A stretch of DNA of 64,000 bases from the NCBI GenBank assembly GCA_006844765.1, contig SPJV01000103.1:1-64000 (forward strand), in the 5' to 3' direction. The notes beneath the pieces were generated by a model that was given only the letters and a program-made list of their open reading frames with translations, made no database searches and was not told the origin of the DNA. The stretch comes from Alphaproteobacteria bacterium. GTDB taxonomy: Bacteria > Pseudomonadota > Alphaproteobacteria > UBA8366 > Aestuariispiraceae. The first letter of the stretch is position 1; the number at the start of each line of letters is the position of its first letter. Below, piece by piece: positions 34,441-43,051 of this stretch. Made by a program: the position numbers and the translations under genes.

Positions 34441-35559
34441 TTATGCCGCGCTTTCGTATACGGCCACCGGTTCGCCCAAGACATCCAGATCCGGTGCGAC
34501 GCCGATACCCGGTGCATCCGGGGCAGCACTATTCCCTGCGCCATCATTGCGTGACCCACGGCCCGGTGCAGGATCTTCGACCAGCATTTCCTGGCAAAGC
34601 CAGGTGCCGAGGCGCATCTCGCGCGGGATCGACTGAGCCAGATGCTGGACTTCAGTGTCGGCTAAGACCGAGCCACCTGTCGCCATCACCAACATCTTGA
34701 TACCATTCGCCATGGCGATATCCCTAAGCCGTCGTGCCCGGGTAAGCCCGCCAACCCGGTTGAGCTTGATATTCACAACCTCCCCAATACCTTCCGAGGC
34801 AATTCGCTGCATATCGCCCTCCGTTTCCAACCGCTCATCAAGGGAGATGGGCTGACGCGTCAGGCGGCGCACATGGGCGCATTGCTCCAAGGTCTCACAG
34901 GGTTGTTCAAAGGTTGCCGGGATTTCCGCAACAGCATTCATGACGGAGATCGCCTCCGACGGAGTCCAGGCCCGGTTCACATCGAAGAACATGAATTCGC
35001 CCGGCTTTTCATTCTGCTTCAGGAAGCGGATACGCTCGATATCCAGCCCGATATCCGCGCCGACCTTAATCGAATGTGTCGTATACCCGAGCGCCCGATA
35101 GGCATCGATGTCAGCCAGCATCCCATCCGGTGTATCGGTGGATATGGAGCTGGCAATCGGTATCGGCTCCTCATAACGCCCGCCGAGAAGCTCCACGATC
35201 GGCAATCCAGTCGCCTGCCCCAGGATATCCCAACAGGCCGTATCGAAGGGTTGTTTGGCATACAGGTGCCCCGGAAGGGTCAAATCCATAACGCGGTTGA
35301 TATGTTCAAGCCGGCGCGGGTCCATACCGATCAAGGCCGGCGCAAAAAGCTCTGCTGCCGCCCGTATGCCGGCACCATGGGCCGGCAGATACGTATGGCC
35401 CCAGGGACAGGCCTCCGCCCAACCGCTGAGCCCTTCATCCGTATCAAGCCGGAGGAAGGTGCTATCCAGTTTTTCAAACAGCAATCGCCCCCCTGACAGC
35501 CGATAGGGTTTCTTCAGATGCAGGGTCATCTGGAACAGGCTGACACGGGTGATCTTCAT
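34441..35559 (-). CDS. Enolase-superfamily enzyme, betaine-epimerase-like (paralogue 2)
   Basis: Second enolase-superfamily protein of 372 residues, only moderately similar to its neighbour, so the pair is old or was separately acquired. Metal ligands are D193 (FFDVNRAW), E218 (FEQPCE) and D241 (LDERL). The lysine pair is K165 (HSIKVGAD) and K265 (NIKLNRVGG). The possible ammonium-cage Trp is W320 (GTWLCQE). These positions coincide almost exactly with the HpbD numbering known to me (K163, K265, W320). Two active-looking epimerases in one operon could act on different substrates or on different isomers. It starts ten bases after the MDR gene. Confidence 0.78.
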   Translation of the reverse strand: MKITRVSLFQMTLHLKKPYRLSGGRLLFEKLDSTFLRLDTDEGLSGWAEACPWGHTYLPAHGAGIRAAAELFAPALIGMDPRRLEHINRVMDLTLPGHLYAKQPFDTACWDILGQATGLPIVELLGGRYEEPIPIASSISTDTPDGMLADIDAYRALGYTTHSIKVGADIGLDIERIRFLKQNEKPGEFMFFDVNRAWTPSEAISVMNAVAEIPATFEQPCETLEQCAHVRRLTRQPISLDERLETEGDMQRIASEGIGEVVNIKLNRVGGLTRARRLRDIAMANGIKMLVMATGGSVLADTEVQHLAQSIPREMRLGTWLCQEMLVEDPAPGRGSRNDGAGNSAAPDAPGIGVAPDLDVLGEPVAVYESAA

Positions 35560-35569
35560 GGCTGAATTC

Positions 35570-36676
35570 CTAATCGACGGTCAGGACGATTTTCCCAACC
35601 TTCTGTTTTGTGATGAAGAGTTCCTGCGCGGCATGGATTTCTTCCATTGGGAAGACGGCGCCGATGACGGGCCTCACTTCCCCGCGCTCGATATAACCAA
35701 CCAGGTTCCCGAACACGCGCGGCTGTAGACAGGTCGCCCCATAGAATTCCAGATCGCGATAGATCAGGTTGCGCAGGTTAAAAGCGACGCTGGGCCCGGA
35801 AATCGCACCAGCAGAGCTGTAACGCCCGCCCGGACGTAGCCGGTCCACGACCAGTGGGAAGCCGTCTCCCCCGACAACATCCAAGACCACATCGACGCGA
35901 CCATCCCCGGTCAGAGGCCGCAAAGTTGCTTCAAGATCCGCTACTGAGCGCGGCAAGAGGTGGTCCGCGCCTAGGGGCACCAATTGATCATGTTTGGCCT
36001 CTGATGCCATAGCGATCACAGTTGCACCGCGCCGCTTACACAGCTGGATCGCCGCCGAGCCAACACCGCCCGATGCGCCGGTGATAAGCACCTGATCGCC
36101 CTCCCCAACCCTGGGTCGGTCGACCATATTTTCCGATGTCGCATAGGCACAGGGGAAAGAGGCGAGTTCGACGTCACTCAGATCACAGACAAGGGCGTGT
36201 GCATTTTCCGCCGGCACCTTTGTGAACTGCGCGAAACCGCCATTCAGCTCCGACCCGAAATAATCCCAGTTTTCGATGTCGTTCAGATCATGCCGTATCC
36301 AACCATCAATGATGACCCGCTGCCCGATCCGCGCGGGGTCGACGCCATCACCAACGGCTGCGACCTTCCCACATACATCGGCGCCTTGAATACGGGGAAA
36401 GGTTAGAGGTTGACCGCCCCAGCTCCCTTGGTCCGCCTCCGCCTCGGCAAAGCCGTCGGTGCCGCCATCCTGGGTAATTCCGTCCGTGACCTTGTCGGAA
36501 TACCAGGCCGTGCGGGTGTTGATATCCGTGTTGTTGAGCGCCGCTGCGCGCACACGGACAACGACCTCTCCCCGTCCAGGCCTGGGCACTGGCACATCAT
36601 CCCGAAGCACCAGTTTATCCAATCCGCCATGCCCGGTTAGCAGGACCGCACGCATCTTATCAGGCAGTTCGGTCAT
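35570..36676 (-). CDS. MDR-family (quinone-oxidoreductase-like) dehydrogenase
   Basis: Medium-chain NAD(P)H-dependent oxidoreductase of 368 residues: GroES-like N-domain (PGRGEVVVRVRAAALNNTDI) and a Rossmann domain with VLITGASGGVGSAAIQLCKRRG. The four-Cys structural zinc loop is absent, placing it with quinone reductases/enoyl reductases. An insert around residues 57-90 (WYSDKVTDGITQDGGTDGF) is unusual. It is the second gene of the operon after the dimethylglycine-dehydrogenase-like gene, so it may reduce or oxidise an intermediate of the same pathway; the substrate is not evident. Confidence 0.82.
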   Translation of the reverse strand: MTELPDKMRAVLLTGHGGLDKLVLRDDVPVPRPGRGEVVVRVRAAALNNTDINTRTAWYSDKVTDGITQDGGTDGFAEAEADQGSWGGQPLTFPRIQGADVCGKVAAVGDGVDPARIGQRVIIDGWIRHDLNDIENWDYFGSELNGGFAQFTKVPAENAHALVCDLSDVELASFPCAYATSENMVDRPRVGEGDQVLITGASGGVGSAAIQLCKRRGATVIAMASEAKHDQLVPLGADHLLPRSVADLEATLRPLTGDGRVDVVLDVVGGDGFPLVVDRLRPGGRYSSAGAISGPSVAFNLRNLIYRDLEFYGATCLQPRVFGNLVGYIERGEVRPVIGAVFPMEEIHAAQELFITKQKVGKIVLTVD

Positions 36677-36721
36677 AGCGGAAACTCCCTCGTAACGCTG
36701 GACTTTCAGATCGTTTGGTTA

Positions 36722-39169
36722 TCAACCATCCACACGTGGCTTCTCGTTACCCGGATCGTAGACCGGATCGGCAAGGACCGTCGCTGGAAATCTGTCGCCC
36801 AGGACCATCACTTCGAGCTGTGTGCCTGGCGCTGCGGCGGACGGCTTCACATAGGCATAGGCAAGCGCCTTACCGGTATAGAGCCCACGGCCACCGGAAC
36901 TAACCTGCCCGACATGCGCGCCATTGTGATAGATCGTTTCTGATGAATGCGGATCACGGTCATCGACATCGACTTCCAGTTGGACACAGACCCACGGCAG
37001 ATCACCCGCCTTTGCCTTCATGGCACTTACCCGGGTCTTATCCAGACCGACAAAGCCGCCGTCCTTGTCCATCTTCACAAAACGCATCACATCGGCTTCC
37101 GGCAGCGTTACCTCGTTGGTGAGCTCACCCGCCCCTTTATAGCCTTTTTCCAACCGCATAGAGTTGAGCGCATAGGAACCGAAATTGGCGATGCCGTGCG
37201 GCTCACCGGCGGCCCAAATGGCATCATAGACCGCCAGAGCCTTATCCATGGGCACATGCAACTCCCAACCCAGCTCCCCCTGATAGGACATACGGAAGGC
37301 GCGGGTTGCAGCGCCGGCGATATCAACGGTGCGGCACTTGAGCCAGGGCCAGCTTGCATTATCCAAAGGCGCTGCTGTGGTTTCGCGAAGGATATCTCGG
37401 GACCGTGGGCCTGACAGGGCAAGGACCGCAAAATCCTTCGAAACGACCTCTACCGTGACATCCTCACCGTCCACGATCGACTGCTGCAGCATGTCACGGA
37501 CCTTTTGTTCGGAGAATGCCGCGAAGACGAAGTAGAACACATCATTTTCCAACCGCGCGACCGTCACTTCCGCTTCGATCGTGCCTTTCGTATTCAGCAT
37601 GTGGGTTAGAACCTGCCCGCCCACTTTGCGCGGTGCCCGGTTTGCGACCATACGATTGACGAAGGCTTCCGCGTCCTTACCGGTCACATCGATCTTGGCG
37701 AAGGCCGACATATCGGCAATCCCGGCCCGTTCGCGGACGGCCTTGCATTCCTCGGCCACCGCGCGCTGCCAATCCGGGCGCTTCCAGCCCAGGATGTCTG
37801 CCCCCTTCTCCTGATCCGGCAGAGCGAACCAGCGCGGGCGCTCCCATCCATAGACTTCTTCATGGATCGCGCCGGCAGCATTCAGGCGCTCGAAAAGCGC
37901 AGAGGTCTTCTTCGGACGGCCGGTTACCCGCTGACGCCCCGGATAAGGAATCTCATGGCGCAGGACATAATCTTCCTTCGCCCGTTCAATCCGATATTCA
38001 TCATCGATGTAATCGCCGAAGCGGCGCGGATCGAAGTCGCGCATGTTGATATCGGCAGAACCATAGGTCATCCACTGGGCGAGATACTTACCGGCCCCCG
38101 GTCCCCAAGCGATGCCGACATGGCTACCGCAACAGCACCAGTAGTTGGTCAGCCCCGGCGCTGGGCCCAGAAGCATCTGGCCGTCCGGCGGCATCGGGAT
38201 GGCGCCATGGACTTCGCGCTTGATGCCATAGTTTTCCAGCACCGGCATCCGCTCCAACGCCTTCTCCAGATAGGGCATGATTCGGTCATAATCGGCCTCG
38301 AACAGCTCGTTCTCCGCCTCCCAGGGCGCGCCGTCATCCCAGATCGTGTTGGCATTCTCGCTTTCGTAAATACCGATCAGGCCCGACTTCTGCTCCATGC
38401 GGATATAACCGGAATAAGTCATGTCATCGCGTACGACCGGCAGCTCTTTCTCAAGATCCATGAACTCCTTGACCGCGTCCGTGACAAAGTAGTGGTGGGT
38501 CGTGTTCGCCATCGGCAGATCGTAGCCGGCCCAGGCAGCGACCTGACGGGCATAGGATCCGGCAGCATTGACCACGATTTCAGCGGTGATATCGCCCTGC
38601 TCCGTCTTGACCAGCCATTCGCCATTCGGCTGCTGAATGGTATCGAGCACCCGATTGTGACGGATGACCTTAGCACCTCTATCGCGCGCGCCCTTGATCA
38701 TCCCAAAGGTCGCACCAGCAGGATCGACATGGCCATCATCCGGCGTGTGTAGAACGCCCTTCACCCCATCGAAGTTAAAGAAAGGATGATGCTTCTTCGC
38801 TTCCTCGACCGAGATCAATTCCATGGGCACTTCCATGCCGCGCCCGACGGAAAGGATGTGACGGATAAATTCCATCTCATCATCCAGATAGGCGACCCGC
38901 ATCGACCCGCAACCATGCCAGGACACAGACTGGCCGGTCTCGGCCTCCAGCTGATTATAGAACTCAACACCATATTTGTTGATCTTACCCAGTCCCCAAT
39001 GCGCGAGGCCGTGAGTGATCTGCCCTGCCGCATGCCAGGTCGAGCCGGATGTGAGCTCCGCCTTTTCGATCAGCATCAGGTCCTTCCAGCCTTCCTTGGC
39101 CAGATGGTAGAGAAGTGCGGCCCCCATGATGCCACCACCGATAATGACCACGCGCGCCTGACTGTCCAT
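36722..39169 (-). CDS. Dimethylglycine/sarcosine dehydrogenase-like flavoprotein with GcvT domain
   Basis: An 815-residue two-part enzyme. The N-terminal DAO domain has the FAD motif VVIIGGGIMGAALLYHLA and SGSTWHAAG, where His46 is the residue that carries covalent FAD in this family. From about residue 430 a GcvT/tetrahydrofolate-binding domain follows (SAFAKIDVTGKDAEAFVNRM, ending in FPATVLADPVYDPGNEKPR). Homologues oxidatively remove an N-methyl group from dimethylglycine or related amines and pass the C1 unit to folate. Length is normal. It heads the four-gene operon with two betaine-epimerase-like enzymes and is divergent from an RpiR regulator. Confidence 0.9.
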   Translation of the reverse strand: MDSQARVVIIGGGIMGAALLYHLAKEGWKDLMLIEKAELTSGSTWHAAGQITHGLAHWGLGKINKYGVEFYNQLEAETGQSVSWHGCGSMRVAYLDDEMEFIRHILSVGRGMEVPMELISVEEAKKHHPFFNFDGVKGVLHTPDDGHVDPAGATFGMIKGARDRGAKVIRHNRVLDTIQQPNGEWLVKTEQGDITAEIVVNAAGSYARQVAAWAGYDLPMANTTHHYFVTDAVKEFMDLEKELPVVRDDMTYSGYIRMEQKSGLIGIYESENANTIWDDGAPWEAENELFEADYDRIMPYLEKALERMPVLENYGIKREVHGAIPMPPDGQMLLGPAPGLTNYWCCCGSHVGIAWGPGAGKYLAQWMTYGSADINMRDFDPRRFGDYIDDEYRIERAKEDYVLRHEIPYPGRQRVTGRPKKTSALFERLNAAGAIHEEVYGWERPRWFALPDQEKGADILGWKRPDWQRAVAEECKAVRERAGIADMSAFAKIDVTGKDAEAFVNRMVANRAPRKVGGQVLTHMLNTKGTIEAEVTVARLENDVFYFVFAAFSEQKVRDMLQQSIVDGEDVTVEVVSKDFAVLALSGPRSRDILRETTAAPLDNASWPWLKCRTVDIAGAATRAFRMSYQGELGWELHVPMDKALAVYDAIWAAGEPHGIANFGSYALNSMRLEKGYKGAGELTNEVTLPEADVMRFVKMDKDGGFVGLDKTRVSAMKAKAGDLPWVCVQLEVDVDDRDPHSSETIYHNGAHVGQVSSGGRGLYTGKALAYAYVKPSAAAPGTQLEVMVLGDRFPATVLADPVYDPGNEKPRVDG

Positions 39170-39337
39170 GATATCGTCCCTAAAGATTACCTAAGCGTAG
39201 CTAGGCTTGGTTGAGTGGGTGAAAAGCATGTTCCAATGTCATCGCATCTCAATATCGTTTTTGTGCCACTGTCAATTCGAATTTGCACATATGTACCAAA
39301 AATGACATAACCGACGAATTGCCATAAGGACGATGTC
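39170..39337. promoter_or_regulatory. Divergent promoter with two GTwCCAA elements
   Basis: This interval separates the dimethylglycine-dehydrogenase-like operon (minus) from the RpiR regulator (plus). GTTCCAA is at 39230-39236 and GTACCAA at 39293-39299. The second is the right arm of an imperfect palindrome TTTGCAC ATAT GTACCAAA. The same element forms a better palindrome before the Rieske gene at 40419, which makes them candidate RpiR operators. AAGGA lies eight bases before the RpiR ATG. Confidence 0.5.
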
Positions 39338-40222
39338 ATGAGACACGCAAACCCAGAGGGAATCCTCACCCAAATCGCCGATGTGTATTCTGATCTTAGC
39401 CCGCGCCTGCGTCGGGCGGCAGAATATGTGCTCGACAATCCCAATGATGTCGGCGTGAATTCGATGCGCCAATTAGCAGAACGCGCAGAGATCACGCCCA
39501 ATACACTTGTCCGGCTCGCTCGCGCCCTGGGGTTTGAGAATTACAATGAATTCCGCGAGCCCTTTGTGGAGACGCTGCGTACGGGAACCACGACCTATCC
39601 CGATAGAGCCCGCTGGCTGCAATCGCTCGCCCAGGGTGGAAGTCACGGTGACCTATATAGCCAGATGGCCGCGGCAACGCTGGAGAATGCCGAACAGCTT
39701 TTTGCCGGCACCGATGCGGATCAGGTAAAAGAAGTGGCGGATATGATCGTCGCCTCCCGCACCACCTATGTTCTGGGGGTCGGCGCGGCTCATTCCTTGA
39801 GCCATATGTTCTGGTATCTGGGCCGCATGGCGCTCGATAATCTGGTTCATATACCCAGACAGGGAAACCTGCCCATCGATGACATTGCGCGGATCGGTCC
39901 TGAAGACATCTTGCTGGCCATGACGTTTACGCCCTATCGCGCCGATGTTGTGGCGGCTGCGAAACTTGCCAAGCGACGGGGTGCCAAAATTGTGGCAATC
40001 ACAGACAGCCGCGCCTCCCCCCTTGCCATGATGGCGGACCGGGCCTTCGTCGCGCCGACGCGCAGCCCGCATTTCTTTCCAAGCCAGCTGGCCGCCTTCA
40101 CAATCCTGGAGACGCTCATCGCTTTCGTTATCGCGGATGCCGGCCCCGATGTGATTGAGAATATCGAGAGTTTTCATGCGACCCGATATGACATCGGGGT
40201 CTATGTCTCTGAAGATGACTAA
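39338..40222 (+). CDS. MurR/RpiR-family transcriptional regulator
   Basis: A 294-residue regulator: N-terminal HTH_6 domain (about 10-75; LRRAAEYVLDNPNDVGVNSMRQLAERAEITPNTLVRLARALGF contains the helix-turn-helix) and a C-terminal SIS domain (about 125-260; VLGVGAAHSLSHMFWYLGRMAL) that in this family binds sugar phosphates or related ligands. It lies between the divergent demethylation operon and a Rieske oxygenase, and shared GTwCCAA elements flank both promoters. Control of betaine genes by an RpiR protein is therefore inferred. Confidence 0.9.
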   Translation: MRHANPEGILTQIADVYSDLSPRLRRAAEYVLDNPNDVGVNSMRQLAERAEITPNTLVRLARALGFENYNEFREPFVETLRTGTTTYPDRARWLQSLAQGGSHGDLYSQMAAATLENAEQLFAGTDADQVKEVADMIVASRTTYVLGVGAAHSLSHMFWYLGRMALDNLVHIPRQGNLPIDDIARIGPEDILLAMTFTPYRADVVAAAKLAKRRGAKIVAITDSRASPLAMMADRAFVAPTRSPHFFPSQLAAFTILETLIAFVIADAGPDVIENIESFHATRYDIGVYVSEDD

Positions 40223-40306
40223 AGACAGTTCAAGTTTCGATTTTTTCTAAGCATCAGATCGAAGATTTTCATTTGATCGGTTCATAACTTCCAAGTAAGA
40301 GGGTTT

Positions 40307-40324
40307 TTGGTACAAACGTTCCAA
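40307..40324. promoter_or_regulatory. Palindromic operator candidate before the Rieske oxygenase
   Basis: TTGGTAC AAAC GTTCCAA: arms match at six of seven positions around a 4-base spacer. It is 95 bases upstream of the oxygenase ATG at 40419. The half-site GTwCCAA recurs at 39230 and 39293 in the promoter region of the divergent operon and regulator, so a common regulator, most simply the RpiR protein, is likely. Confidence 0.5.
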
Positions 40325-40418
40325 TCACTGCACAGACCGGCGAAACCCGGCAGCTCAGTTCGTTATCAAACAATAGCGCTTACACTCAGACACGACATCG
40401 CTGAGAAGGAATAAGATC

Positions 40419-41528
40419 ATGGAACTGACAGCCGACGACGCCCGCAAATCACAGGACCCGATCTGCGCCCTGCCCGGTCGCTACTACACCGACCCGGATT
40501 TGTATGAGCTGGAGAAGGACAAAATCTTTGCAAAGACGTGGCAGTTTGCCGGTCACATCTCGCAGCTCAGTCGCAAAGGGGCCTATTTCAGTTTCCGCAT
40601 TGCCGACGAAGAATTGTTCTGCGTTCGTGGGAAGGACGAGGAAATTCGTGCCTTCTACAATGTCTGTCAGCACCGCGCCCACCAGGTGGTTCAAGGCGAA
40701 GGCGTTGCCAGACTTTTGGTCTGCCCCTATCACGCCTGGAGCTACGAGTTGGATGGTCGCCTCAAGAAGGCACCGAATGACGATAAAGTGCCGGGGTTCG
40801 ACCGGTCCAAGATCTGCCTGACTGAAGTGCGTGTTGAGGAATTCAACGGTTTTATCTTCGTTAACCTGGATCCCGATGCAAAGCCGATGGACGATTGGTA
40901 TCCGGGCGCGCGGGAAGAGCTTCGCGCTTATGTCCCGAATATCGATGATCTGGCACCGGCGCTCTGGACCCATGCGGAAGAAGACTGCAATTGGAAGGTC
41001 TCCGTCGAAAATTACTCAGAATGCTATCATTGCAAACTGAACCATCCGACTTTCGCAACGGGCGTGGTAAAACCAGAGACGTATAACATCATGCCGCAAG
41101 GACATTGCCTCCGTCATACGACGGTGTCCGCCAATCTGGACCGCATGACCTATCCGATCGACCCAAACGCGAATGAGCATGCGGGGGACTATGGTTCCTG
41201 GTTCCTGTGGCCGACGATCTCGTTCCAGGTCTATCCCGGTAATGTGTTGAACACCTATCATTGGGAGCCGACCGGCGTCGATACCGTGACGGCTTGGCGT
41301 GGTTGGCACACGCCGCATGGCGATGCATTGGATCACATCACCCAGCTGGCTCAACAGGACTATGACACCACCGTTGTGGAAGACATCCGTCTGGTTAACT
41401 CGGTCCAGAAAGGATTGAAGAGCAGAGGCTATGTGCCGGGGCCGCTGGTTTTGGATCCTGAATTCGGCGTCAACAGCGAGCATTCCATCCGCGCCATCCA
41501 TGATTGGGTGCGAAAAGCGATGGGATAA
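40419..41528 (+). CDS. Rieske oxygenase of the quaternary-amine (GbcA/CntA/Stc2) type
   Basis: A 369-residue terminal oxygenase. The Rieske cluster is C83/H85 (CQH) and C102/H105 (CPYH). The catalytic iron site is NYSECYHCKLNH with H204 and H209; the bridging residue between the two metal centres is Glu201 in place of the Asp of naphthalene dioxygenase. A bridging Glu is a known trait of carnitine (CntA) oxygenase and relatives acting on quaternary ammonium compounds. The likely reaction is N-demethylation of glycine betaine or proline betaine. The partner ferredoxin-NAD(P)H reductase is not in the window. It is a single gene behind a palindromic operator. Confidence 0.87.
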   Translation: MELTADDARKSQDPICALPGRYYTDPDLYELEKDKIFAKTWQFAGHISQLSRKGAYFSFRIADEELFCVRGKDEEIRAFYNVCQHRAHQVVQGEGVARLLVCPYHAWSYELDGRLKKAPNDDKVPGFDRSKICLTEVRVEEFNGFIFVNLDPDAKPMDDWYPGAREELRAYVPNIDDLAPALWTHAEEDCNWKVSVENYSECYHCKLNHPTFATGVVKPETYNIMPQGHCLRHTTVSANLDRMTYPIDPNANEHAGDYGSWFLWPTISFQVYPGNVLNTYHWEPTGVDTVTAWRGWHTPHGDALDHITQLAQQDYDTTVVEDIRLVNSVQKGLKSRGYVPGPLVLDPEFGVNSEHSIRAIHDWVRKAMG

Positions 41529-41662
41529 TTGCTTGTATCGCAGAGATAAGGTTGTTCTCCACTGAGATCCTGAGTTAGATAGTTAATCCTGCAAGACAAT
41601 TTGTTAACTGCATGGGTGTTTAATGTAGGCCGCGCAGCGACATCATCAGGGGCAACTCAGAT

Positions 41663-42223
41663 ATGCAAGAAGCAGCCGAGCTTTTTGGCGACGATCCAAT
41701 CTTGATGGAGGGCTATAATTATTGGCTCTTCTGCAAAGGTGCAGAGCGCCTTCCCCGCGCCTCGCAAATTGATCCATTGGACATCCCGCCGCGGATTTTC
41801 CCAAACATCCTTCTGGTGGACTATCTTAAAGATCGAATTGGCATTCGCTATCGATTGATTGGCCAGGAAACCGTCGACCGTTGGGGCGGTGAGAGCTTCG
41901 CAGGCAAGTATTCTCATGACCAGTATTCCGGTAGTTACCGGGACTTCCTCGAAGGTGCTTACGAACAATCCCGCGCACTTGAGCGCCCGATCTATACGGA
42001 GAGCGCCTTCCGGTGGGACACAGGCGGCACGTCCCACACCCGGCGCCTCATGTTACCTTACGCAGATGACGCACTAGAAGAAGTAACACGGAACCTTTGT
42101 ATTCAGGTTTGGCCCGGCGGGGTTGCACCGGACGGTGGCGCTTTTACCGGGGTTGTCGTTGATGCCTCCCCCGACGTTGACCATATCGGGCCAAGGCAGG
42201 TCGGGCCAAGGCAGGTCGGGTAA
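41663..42223 (+). CDS. PAS-domain protein (PF07310-like), copy 1
   Basis: Stand-alone PAS-like protein of 186 residues typical of Alphaproteobacteria. Conserved landmarks are LPRASQIDPLDIPPRIFPNILLVDYL, YRLIGQETVDRWG and YRDFLEGAYEQSR, ending in IQVWPGG. No output domain is attached, so it may sense a ligand or redox state for a partner. It is followed after 182 bases by a paralogue. The last residues (GPRQVGPRQVG) come from a 15-bp tandem repeat, and the stop codon arises from a variant repeat copy. Confidence 0.75.
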   Translation: MQEAAELFGDDPILMEGYNYWLFCKGAERLPRASQIDPLDIPPRIFPNILLVDYLKDRIGIRYRLIGQETVDRWGGESFAGKYSHDQYSGSYRDFLEGAYEQSRALERPIYTESAFRWDTGGTSHTRRLMLPYADDALEEVTRNLCIQVWPGGVAPDGGAFTGVVVDASPDVDHIGPRQVGPRQVG

Positions 42224-42247
42224 AGGCAGGATGGGCCTGAGCAGAAA
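42188..42247. repeat. 15-bp tandem repeat at the end of PAS copy 1
   Basis: Two perfect units GGGCCAAGGCAGGTC (42188-42202 and 42203-42217) are followed by two degenerate ones (42218-42232, beginning GGGTAAAGG, and 42233-42247). The units encode Gly-Pro-Arg-Gln-Val. The change of CCA to TAA in the third unit creates the stop codon. Confidence 0.9.
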
Positions 42248-42364
42248 GGCCAGAGCAGGATGGGGACACCCCAAAAACTTGAAAACATCCGCGTGGAACC
42301 GTTTAATATGCTGATTCCATCCACTACCTCGTTCTAAGAGGTCGGATGACTGGGGAAAATTCAT

Positions 42365-42387
42365 AACAGCGGAAGAAGAAACCGCTG
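42365..42387 (+). other. Hairpin in the leader of PAS copy 2
   Basis: ACAGCGG (42365-42371) pairs with CCGCTGT (42381-42387) around a 9-base loop, a 7-bp stem 18 bases before the start codon at 42406. No T-run follows, so it may affect translation rather than end transcription. Confidence 0.4.
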
Positions 42388-42405
42388 TATTGGGGCGGTA
42401 TTAGA

Positions 42406-42963
42406 ATGCATCAAGCGACCGAGCTATTCGGGGATGACGATGTTTTAATGGCTGGATACCGATACTGGACTGGCCTCACCGGCGAGAATGATGTTCCCCG
42501 CGCATCCAAGATCGATCCGATTAATATTCCCGCGAGCATATTTCCCAATGTTGTCCTTGCGAATTATTTGGATGACGAACCTGGAGTCCATTTCCGCATC
42601 ATCGGCCAGAATATGGTTGATCGCTGGGGCTCGAGTTTCTCGGGCAAGACATCGCGTGACGTGTTTAGCGGAAGTTATCGTGACTTCCTTGAGAATGCCT
42701 TCGAACAGGCCCGTGTGCATCGCTGCCCAATCTATTCCGAAAGTGCATTTCGTTGGGATAAAAGGGGCGCCTCCCTTACCAGAAGGCTGATGATGCCTTT
42801 TGCTGACGATGCATTGGAAAAAATCACACGCGTCATCGTTGTTCAGGTTTGGCCCGGGGGCGTAACCCATGACAGGGATACTTTCTCTCACGTTGTTTCC
42901 AGCCCCACATCAGACTTTAAACACAGCATTCCAAAATGCGTTGTAGGGCTTCCTGCTGCTTGA
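42406..42963 (+). CDS. PAS-domain protein (PF07310-like), copy 2
   Basis: A 185-residue paralogue of the preceding protein, with the same landmarks (VPRASKIDPINIPASIFPNVVLANYL, FRIIGQNMVDRWGSSFSGK, YRDFLENAFEQAR, VQVWPGG). Identity appears high across the whole length except the extreme C-terminus, which points to tandem duplication followed by divergence. Function is unknown; the position between a Rieske demethylase and a GcvT/DmdA-like gene suggests a link to sensing within this pathway, as inference only. Confidence 0.75.
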   Translation: MHQATELFGDDDVLMAGYRYWTGLTGENDVPRASKIDPINIPASIFPNVVLANYLDDEPGVHFRIIGQNMVDRWGSSFSGKTSRDVFSGSYRDFLENAFEQARVHRCPIYSESAFRWDKRGASLTRRLMMPFADDALEKITRVIVVQVWPGGVTHDRDTFSHVVSSPTSDFKHSIPKCVVGLPAA

Positions 42964-43051
42964 CGCTTGGCGCCTATAGCGCTATCGGACAATCATCCAT
43001 TTTCATACAATTCGAAACCCCGGCGCGACCGGGCAGATTGGGAGCGAACGC

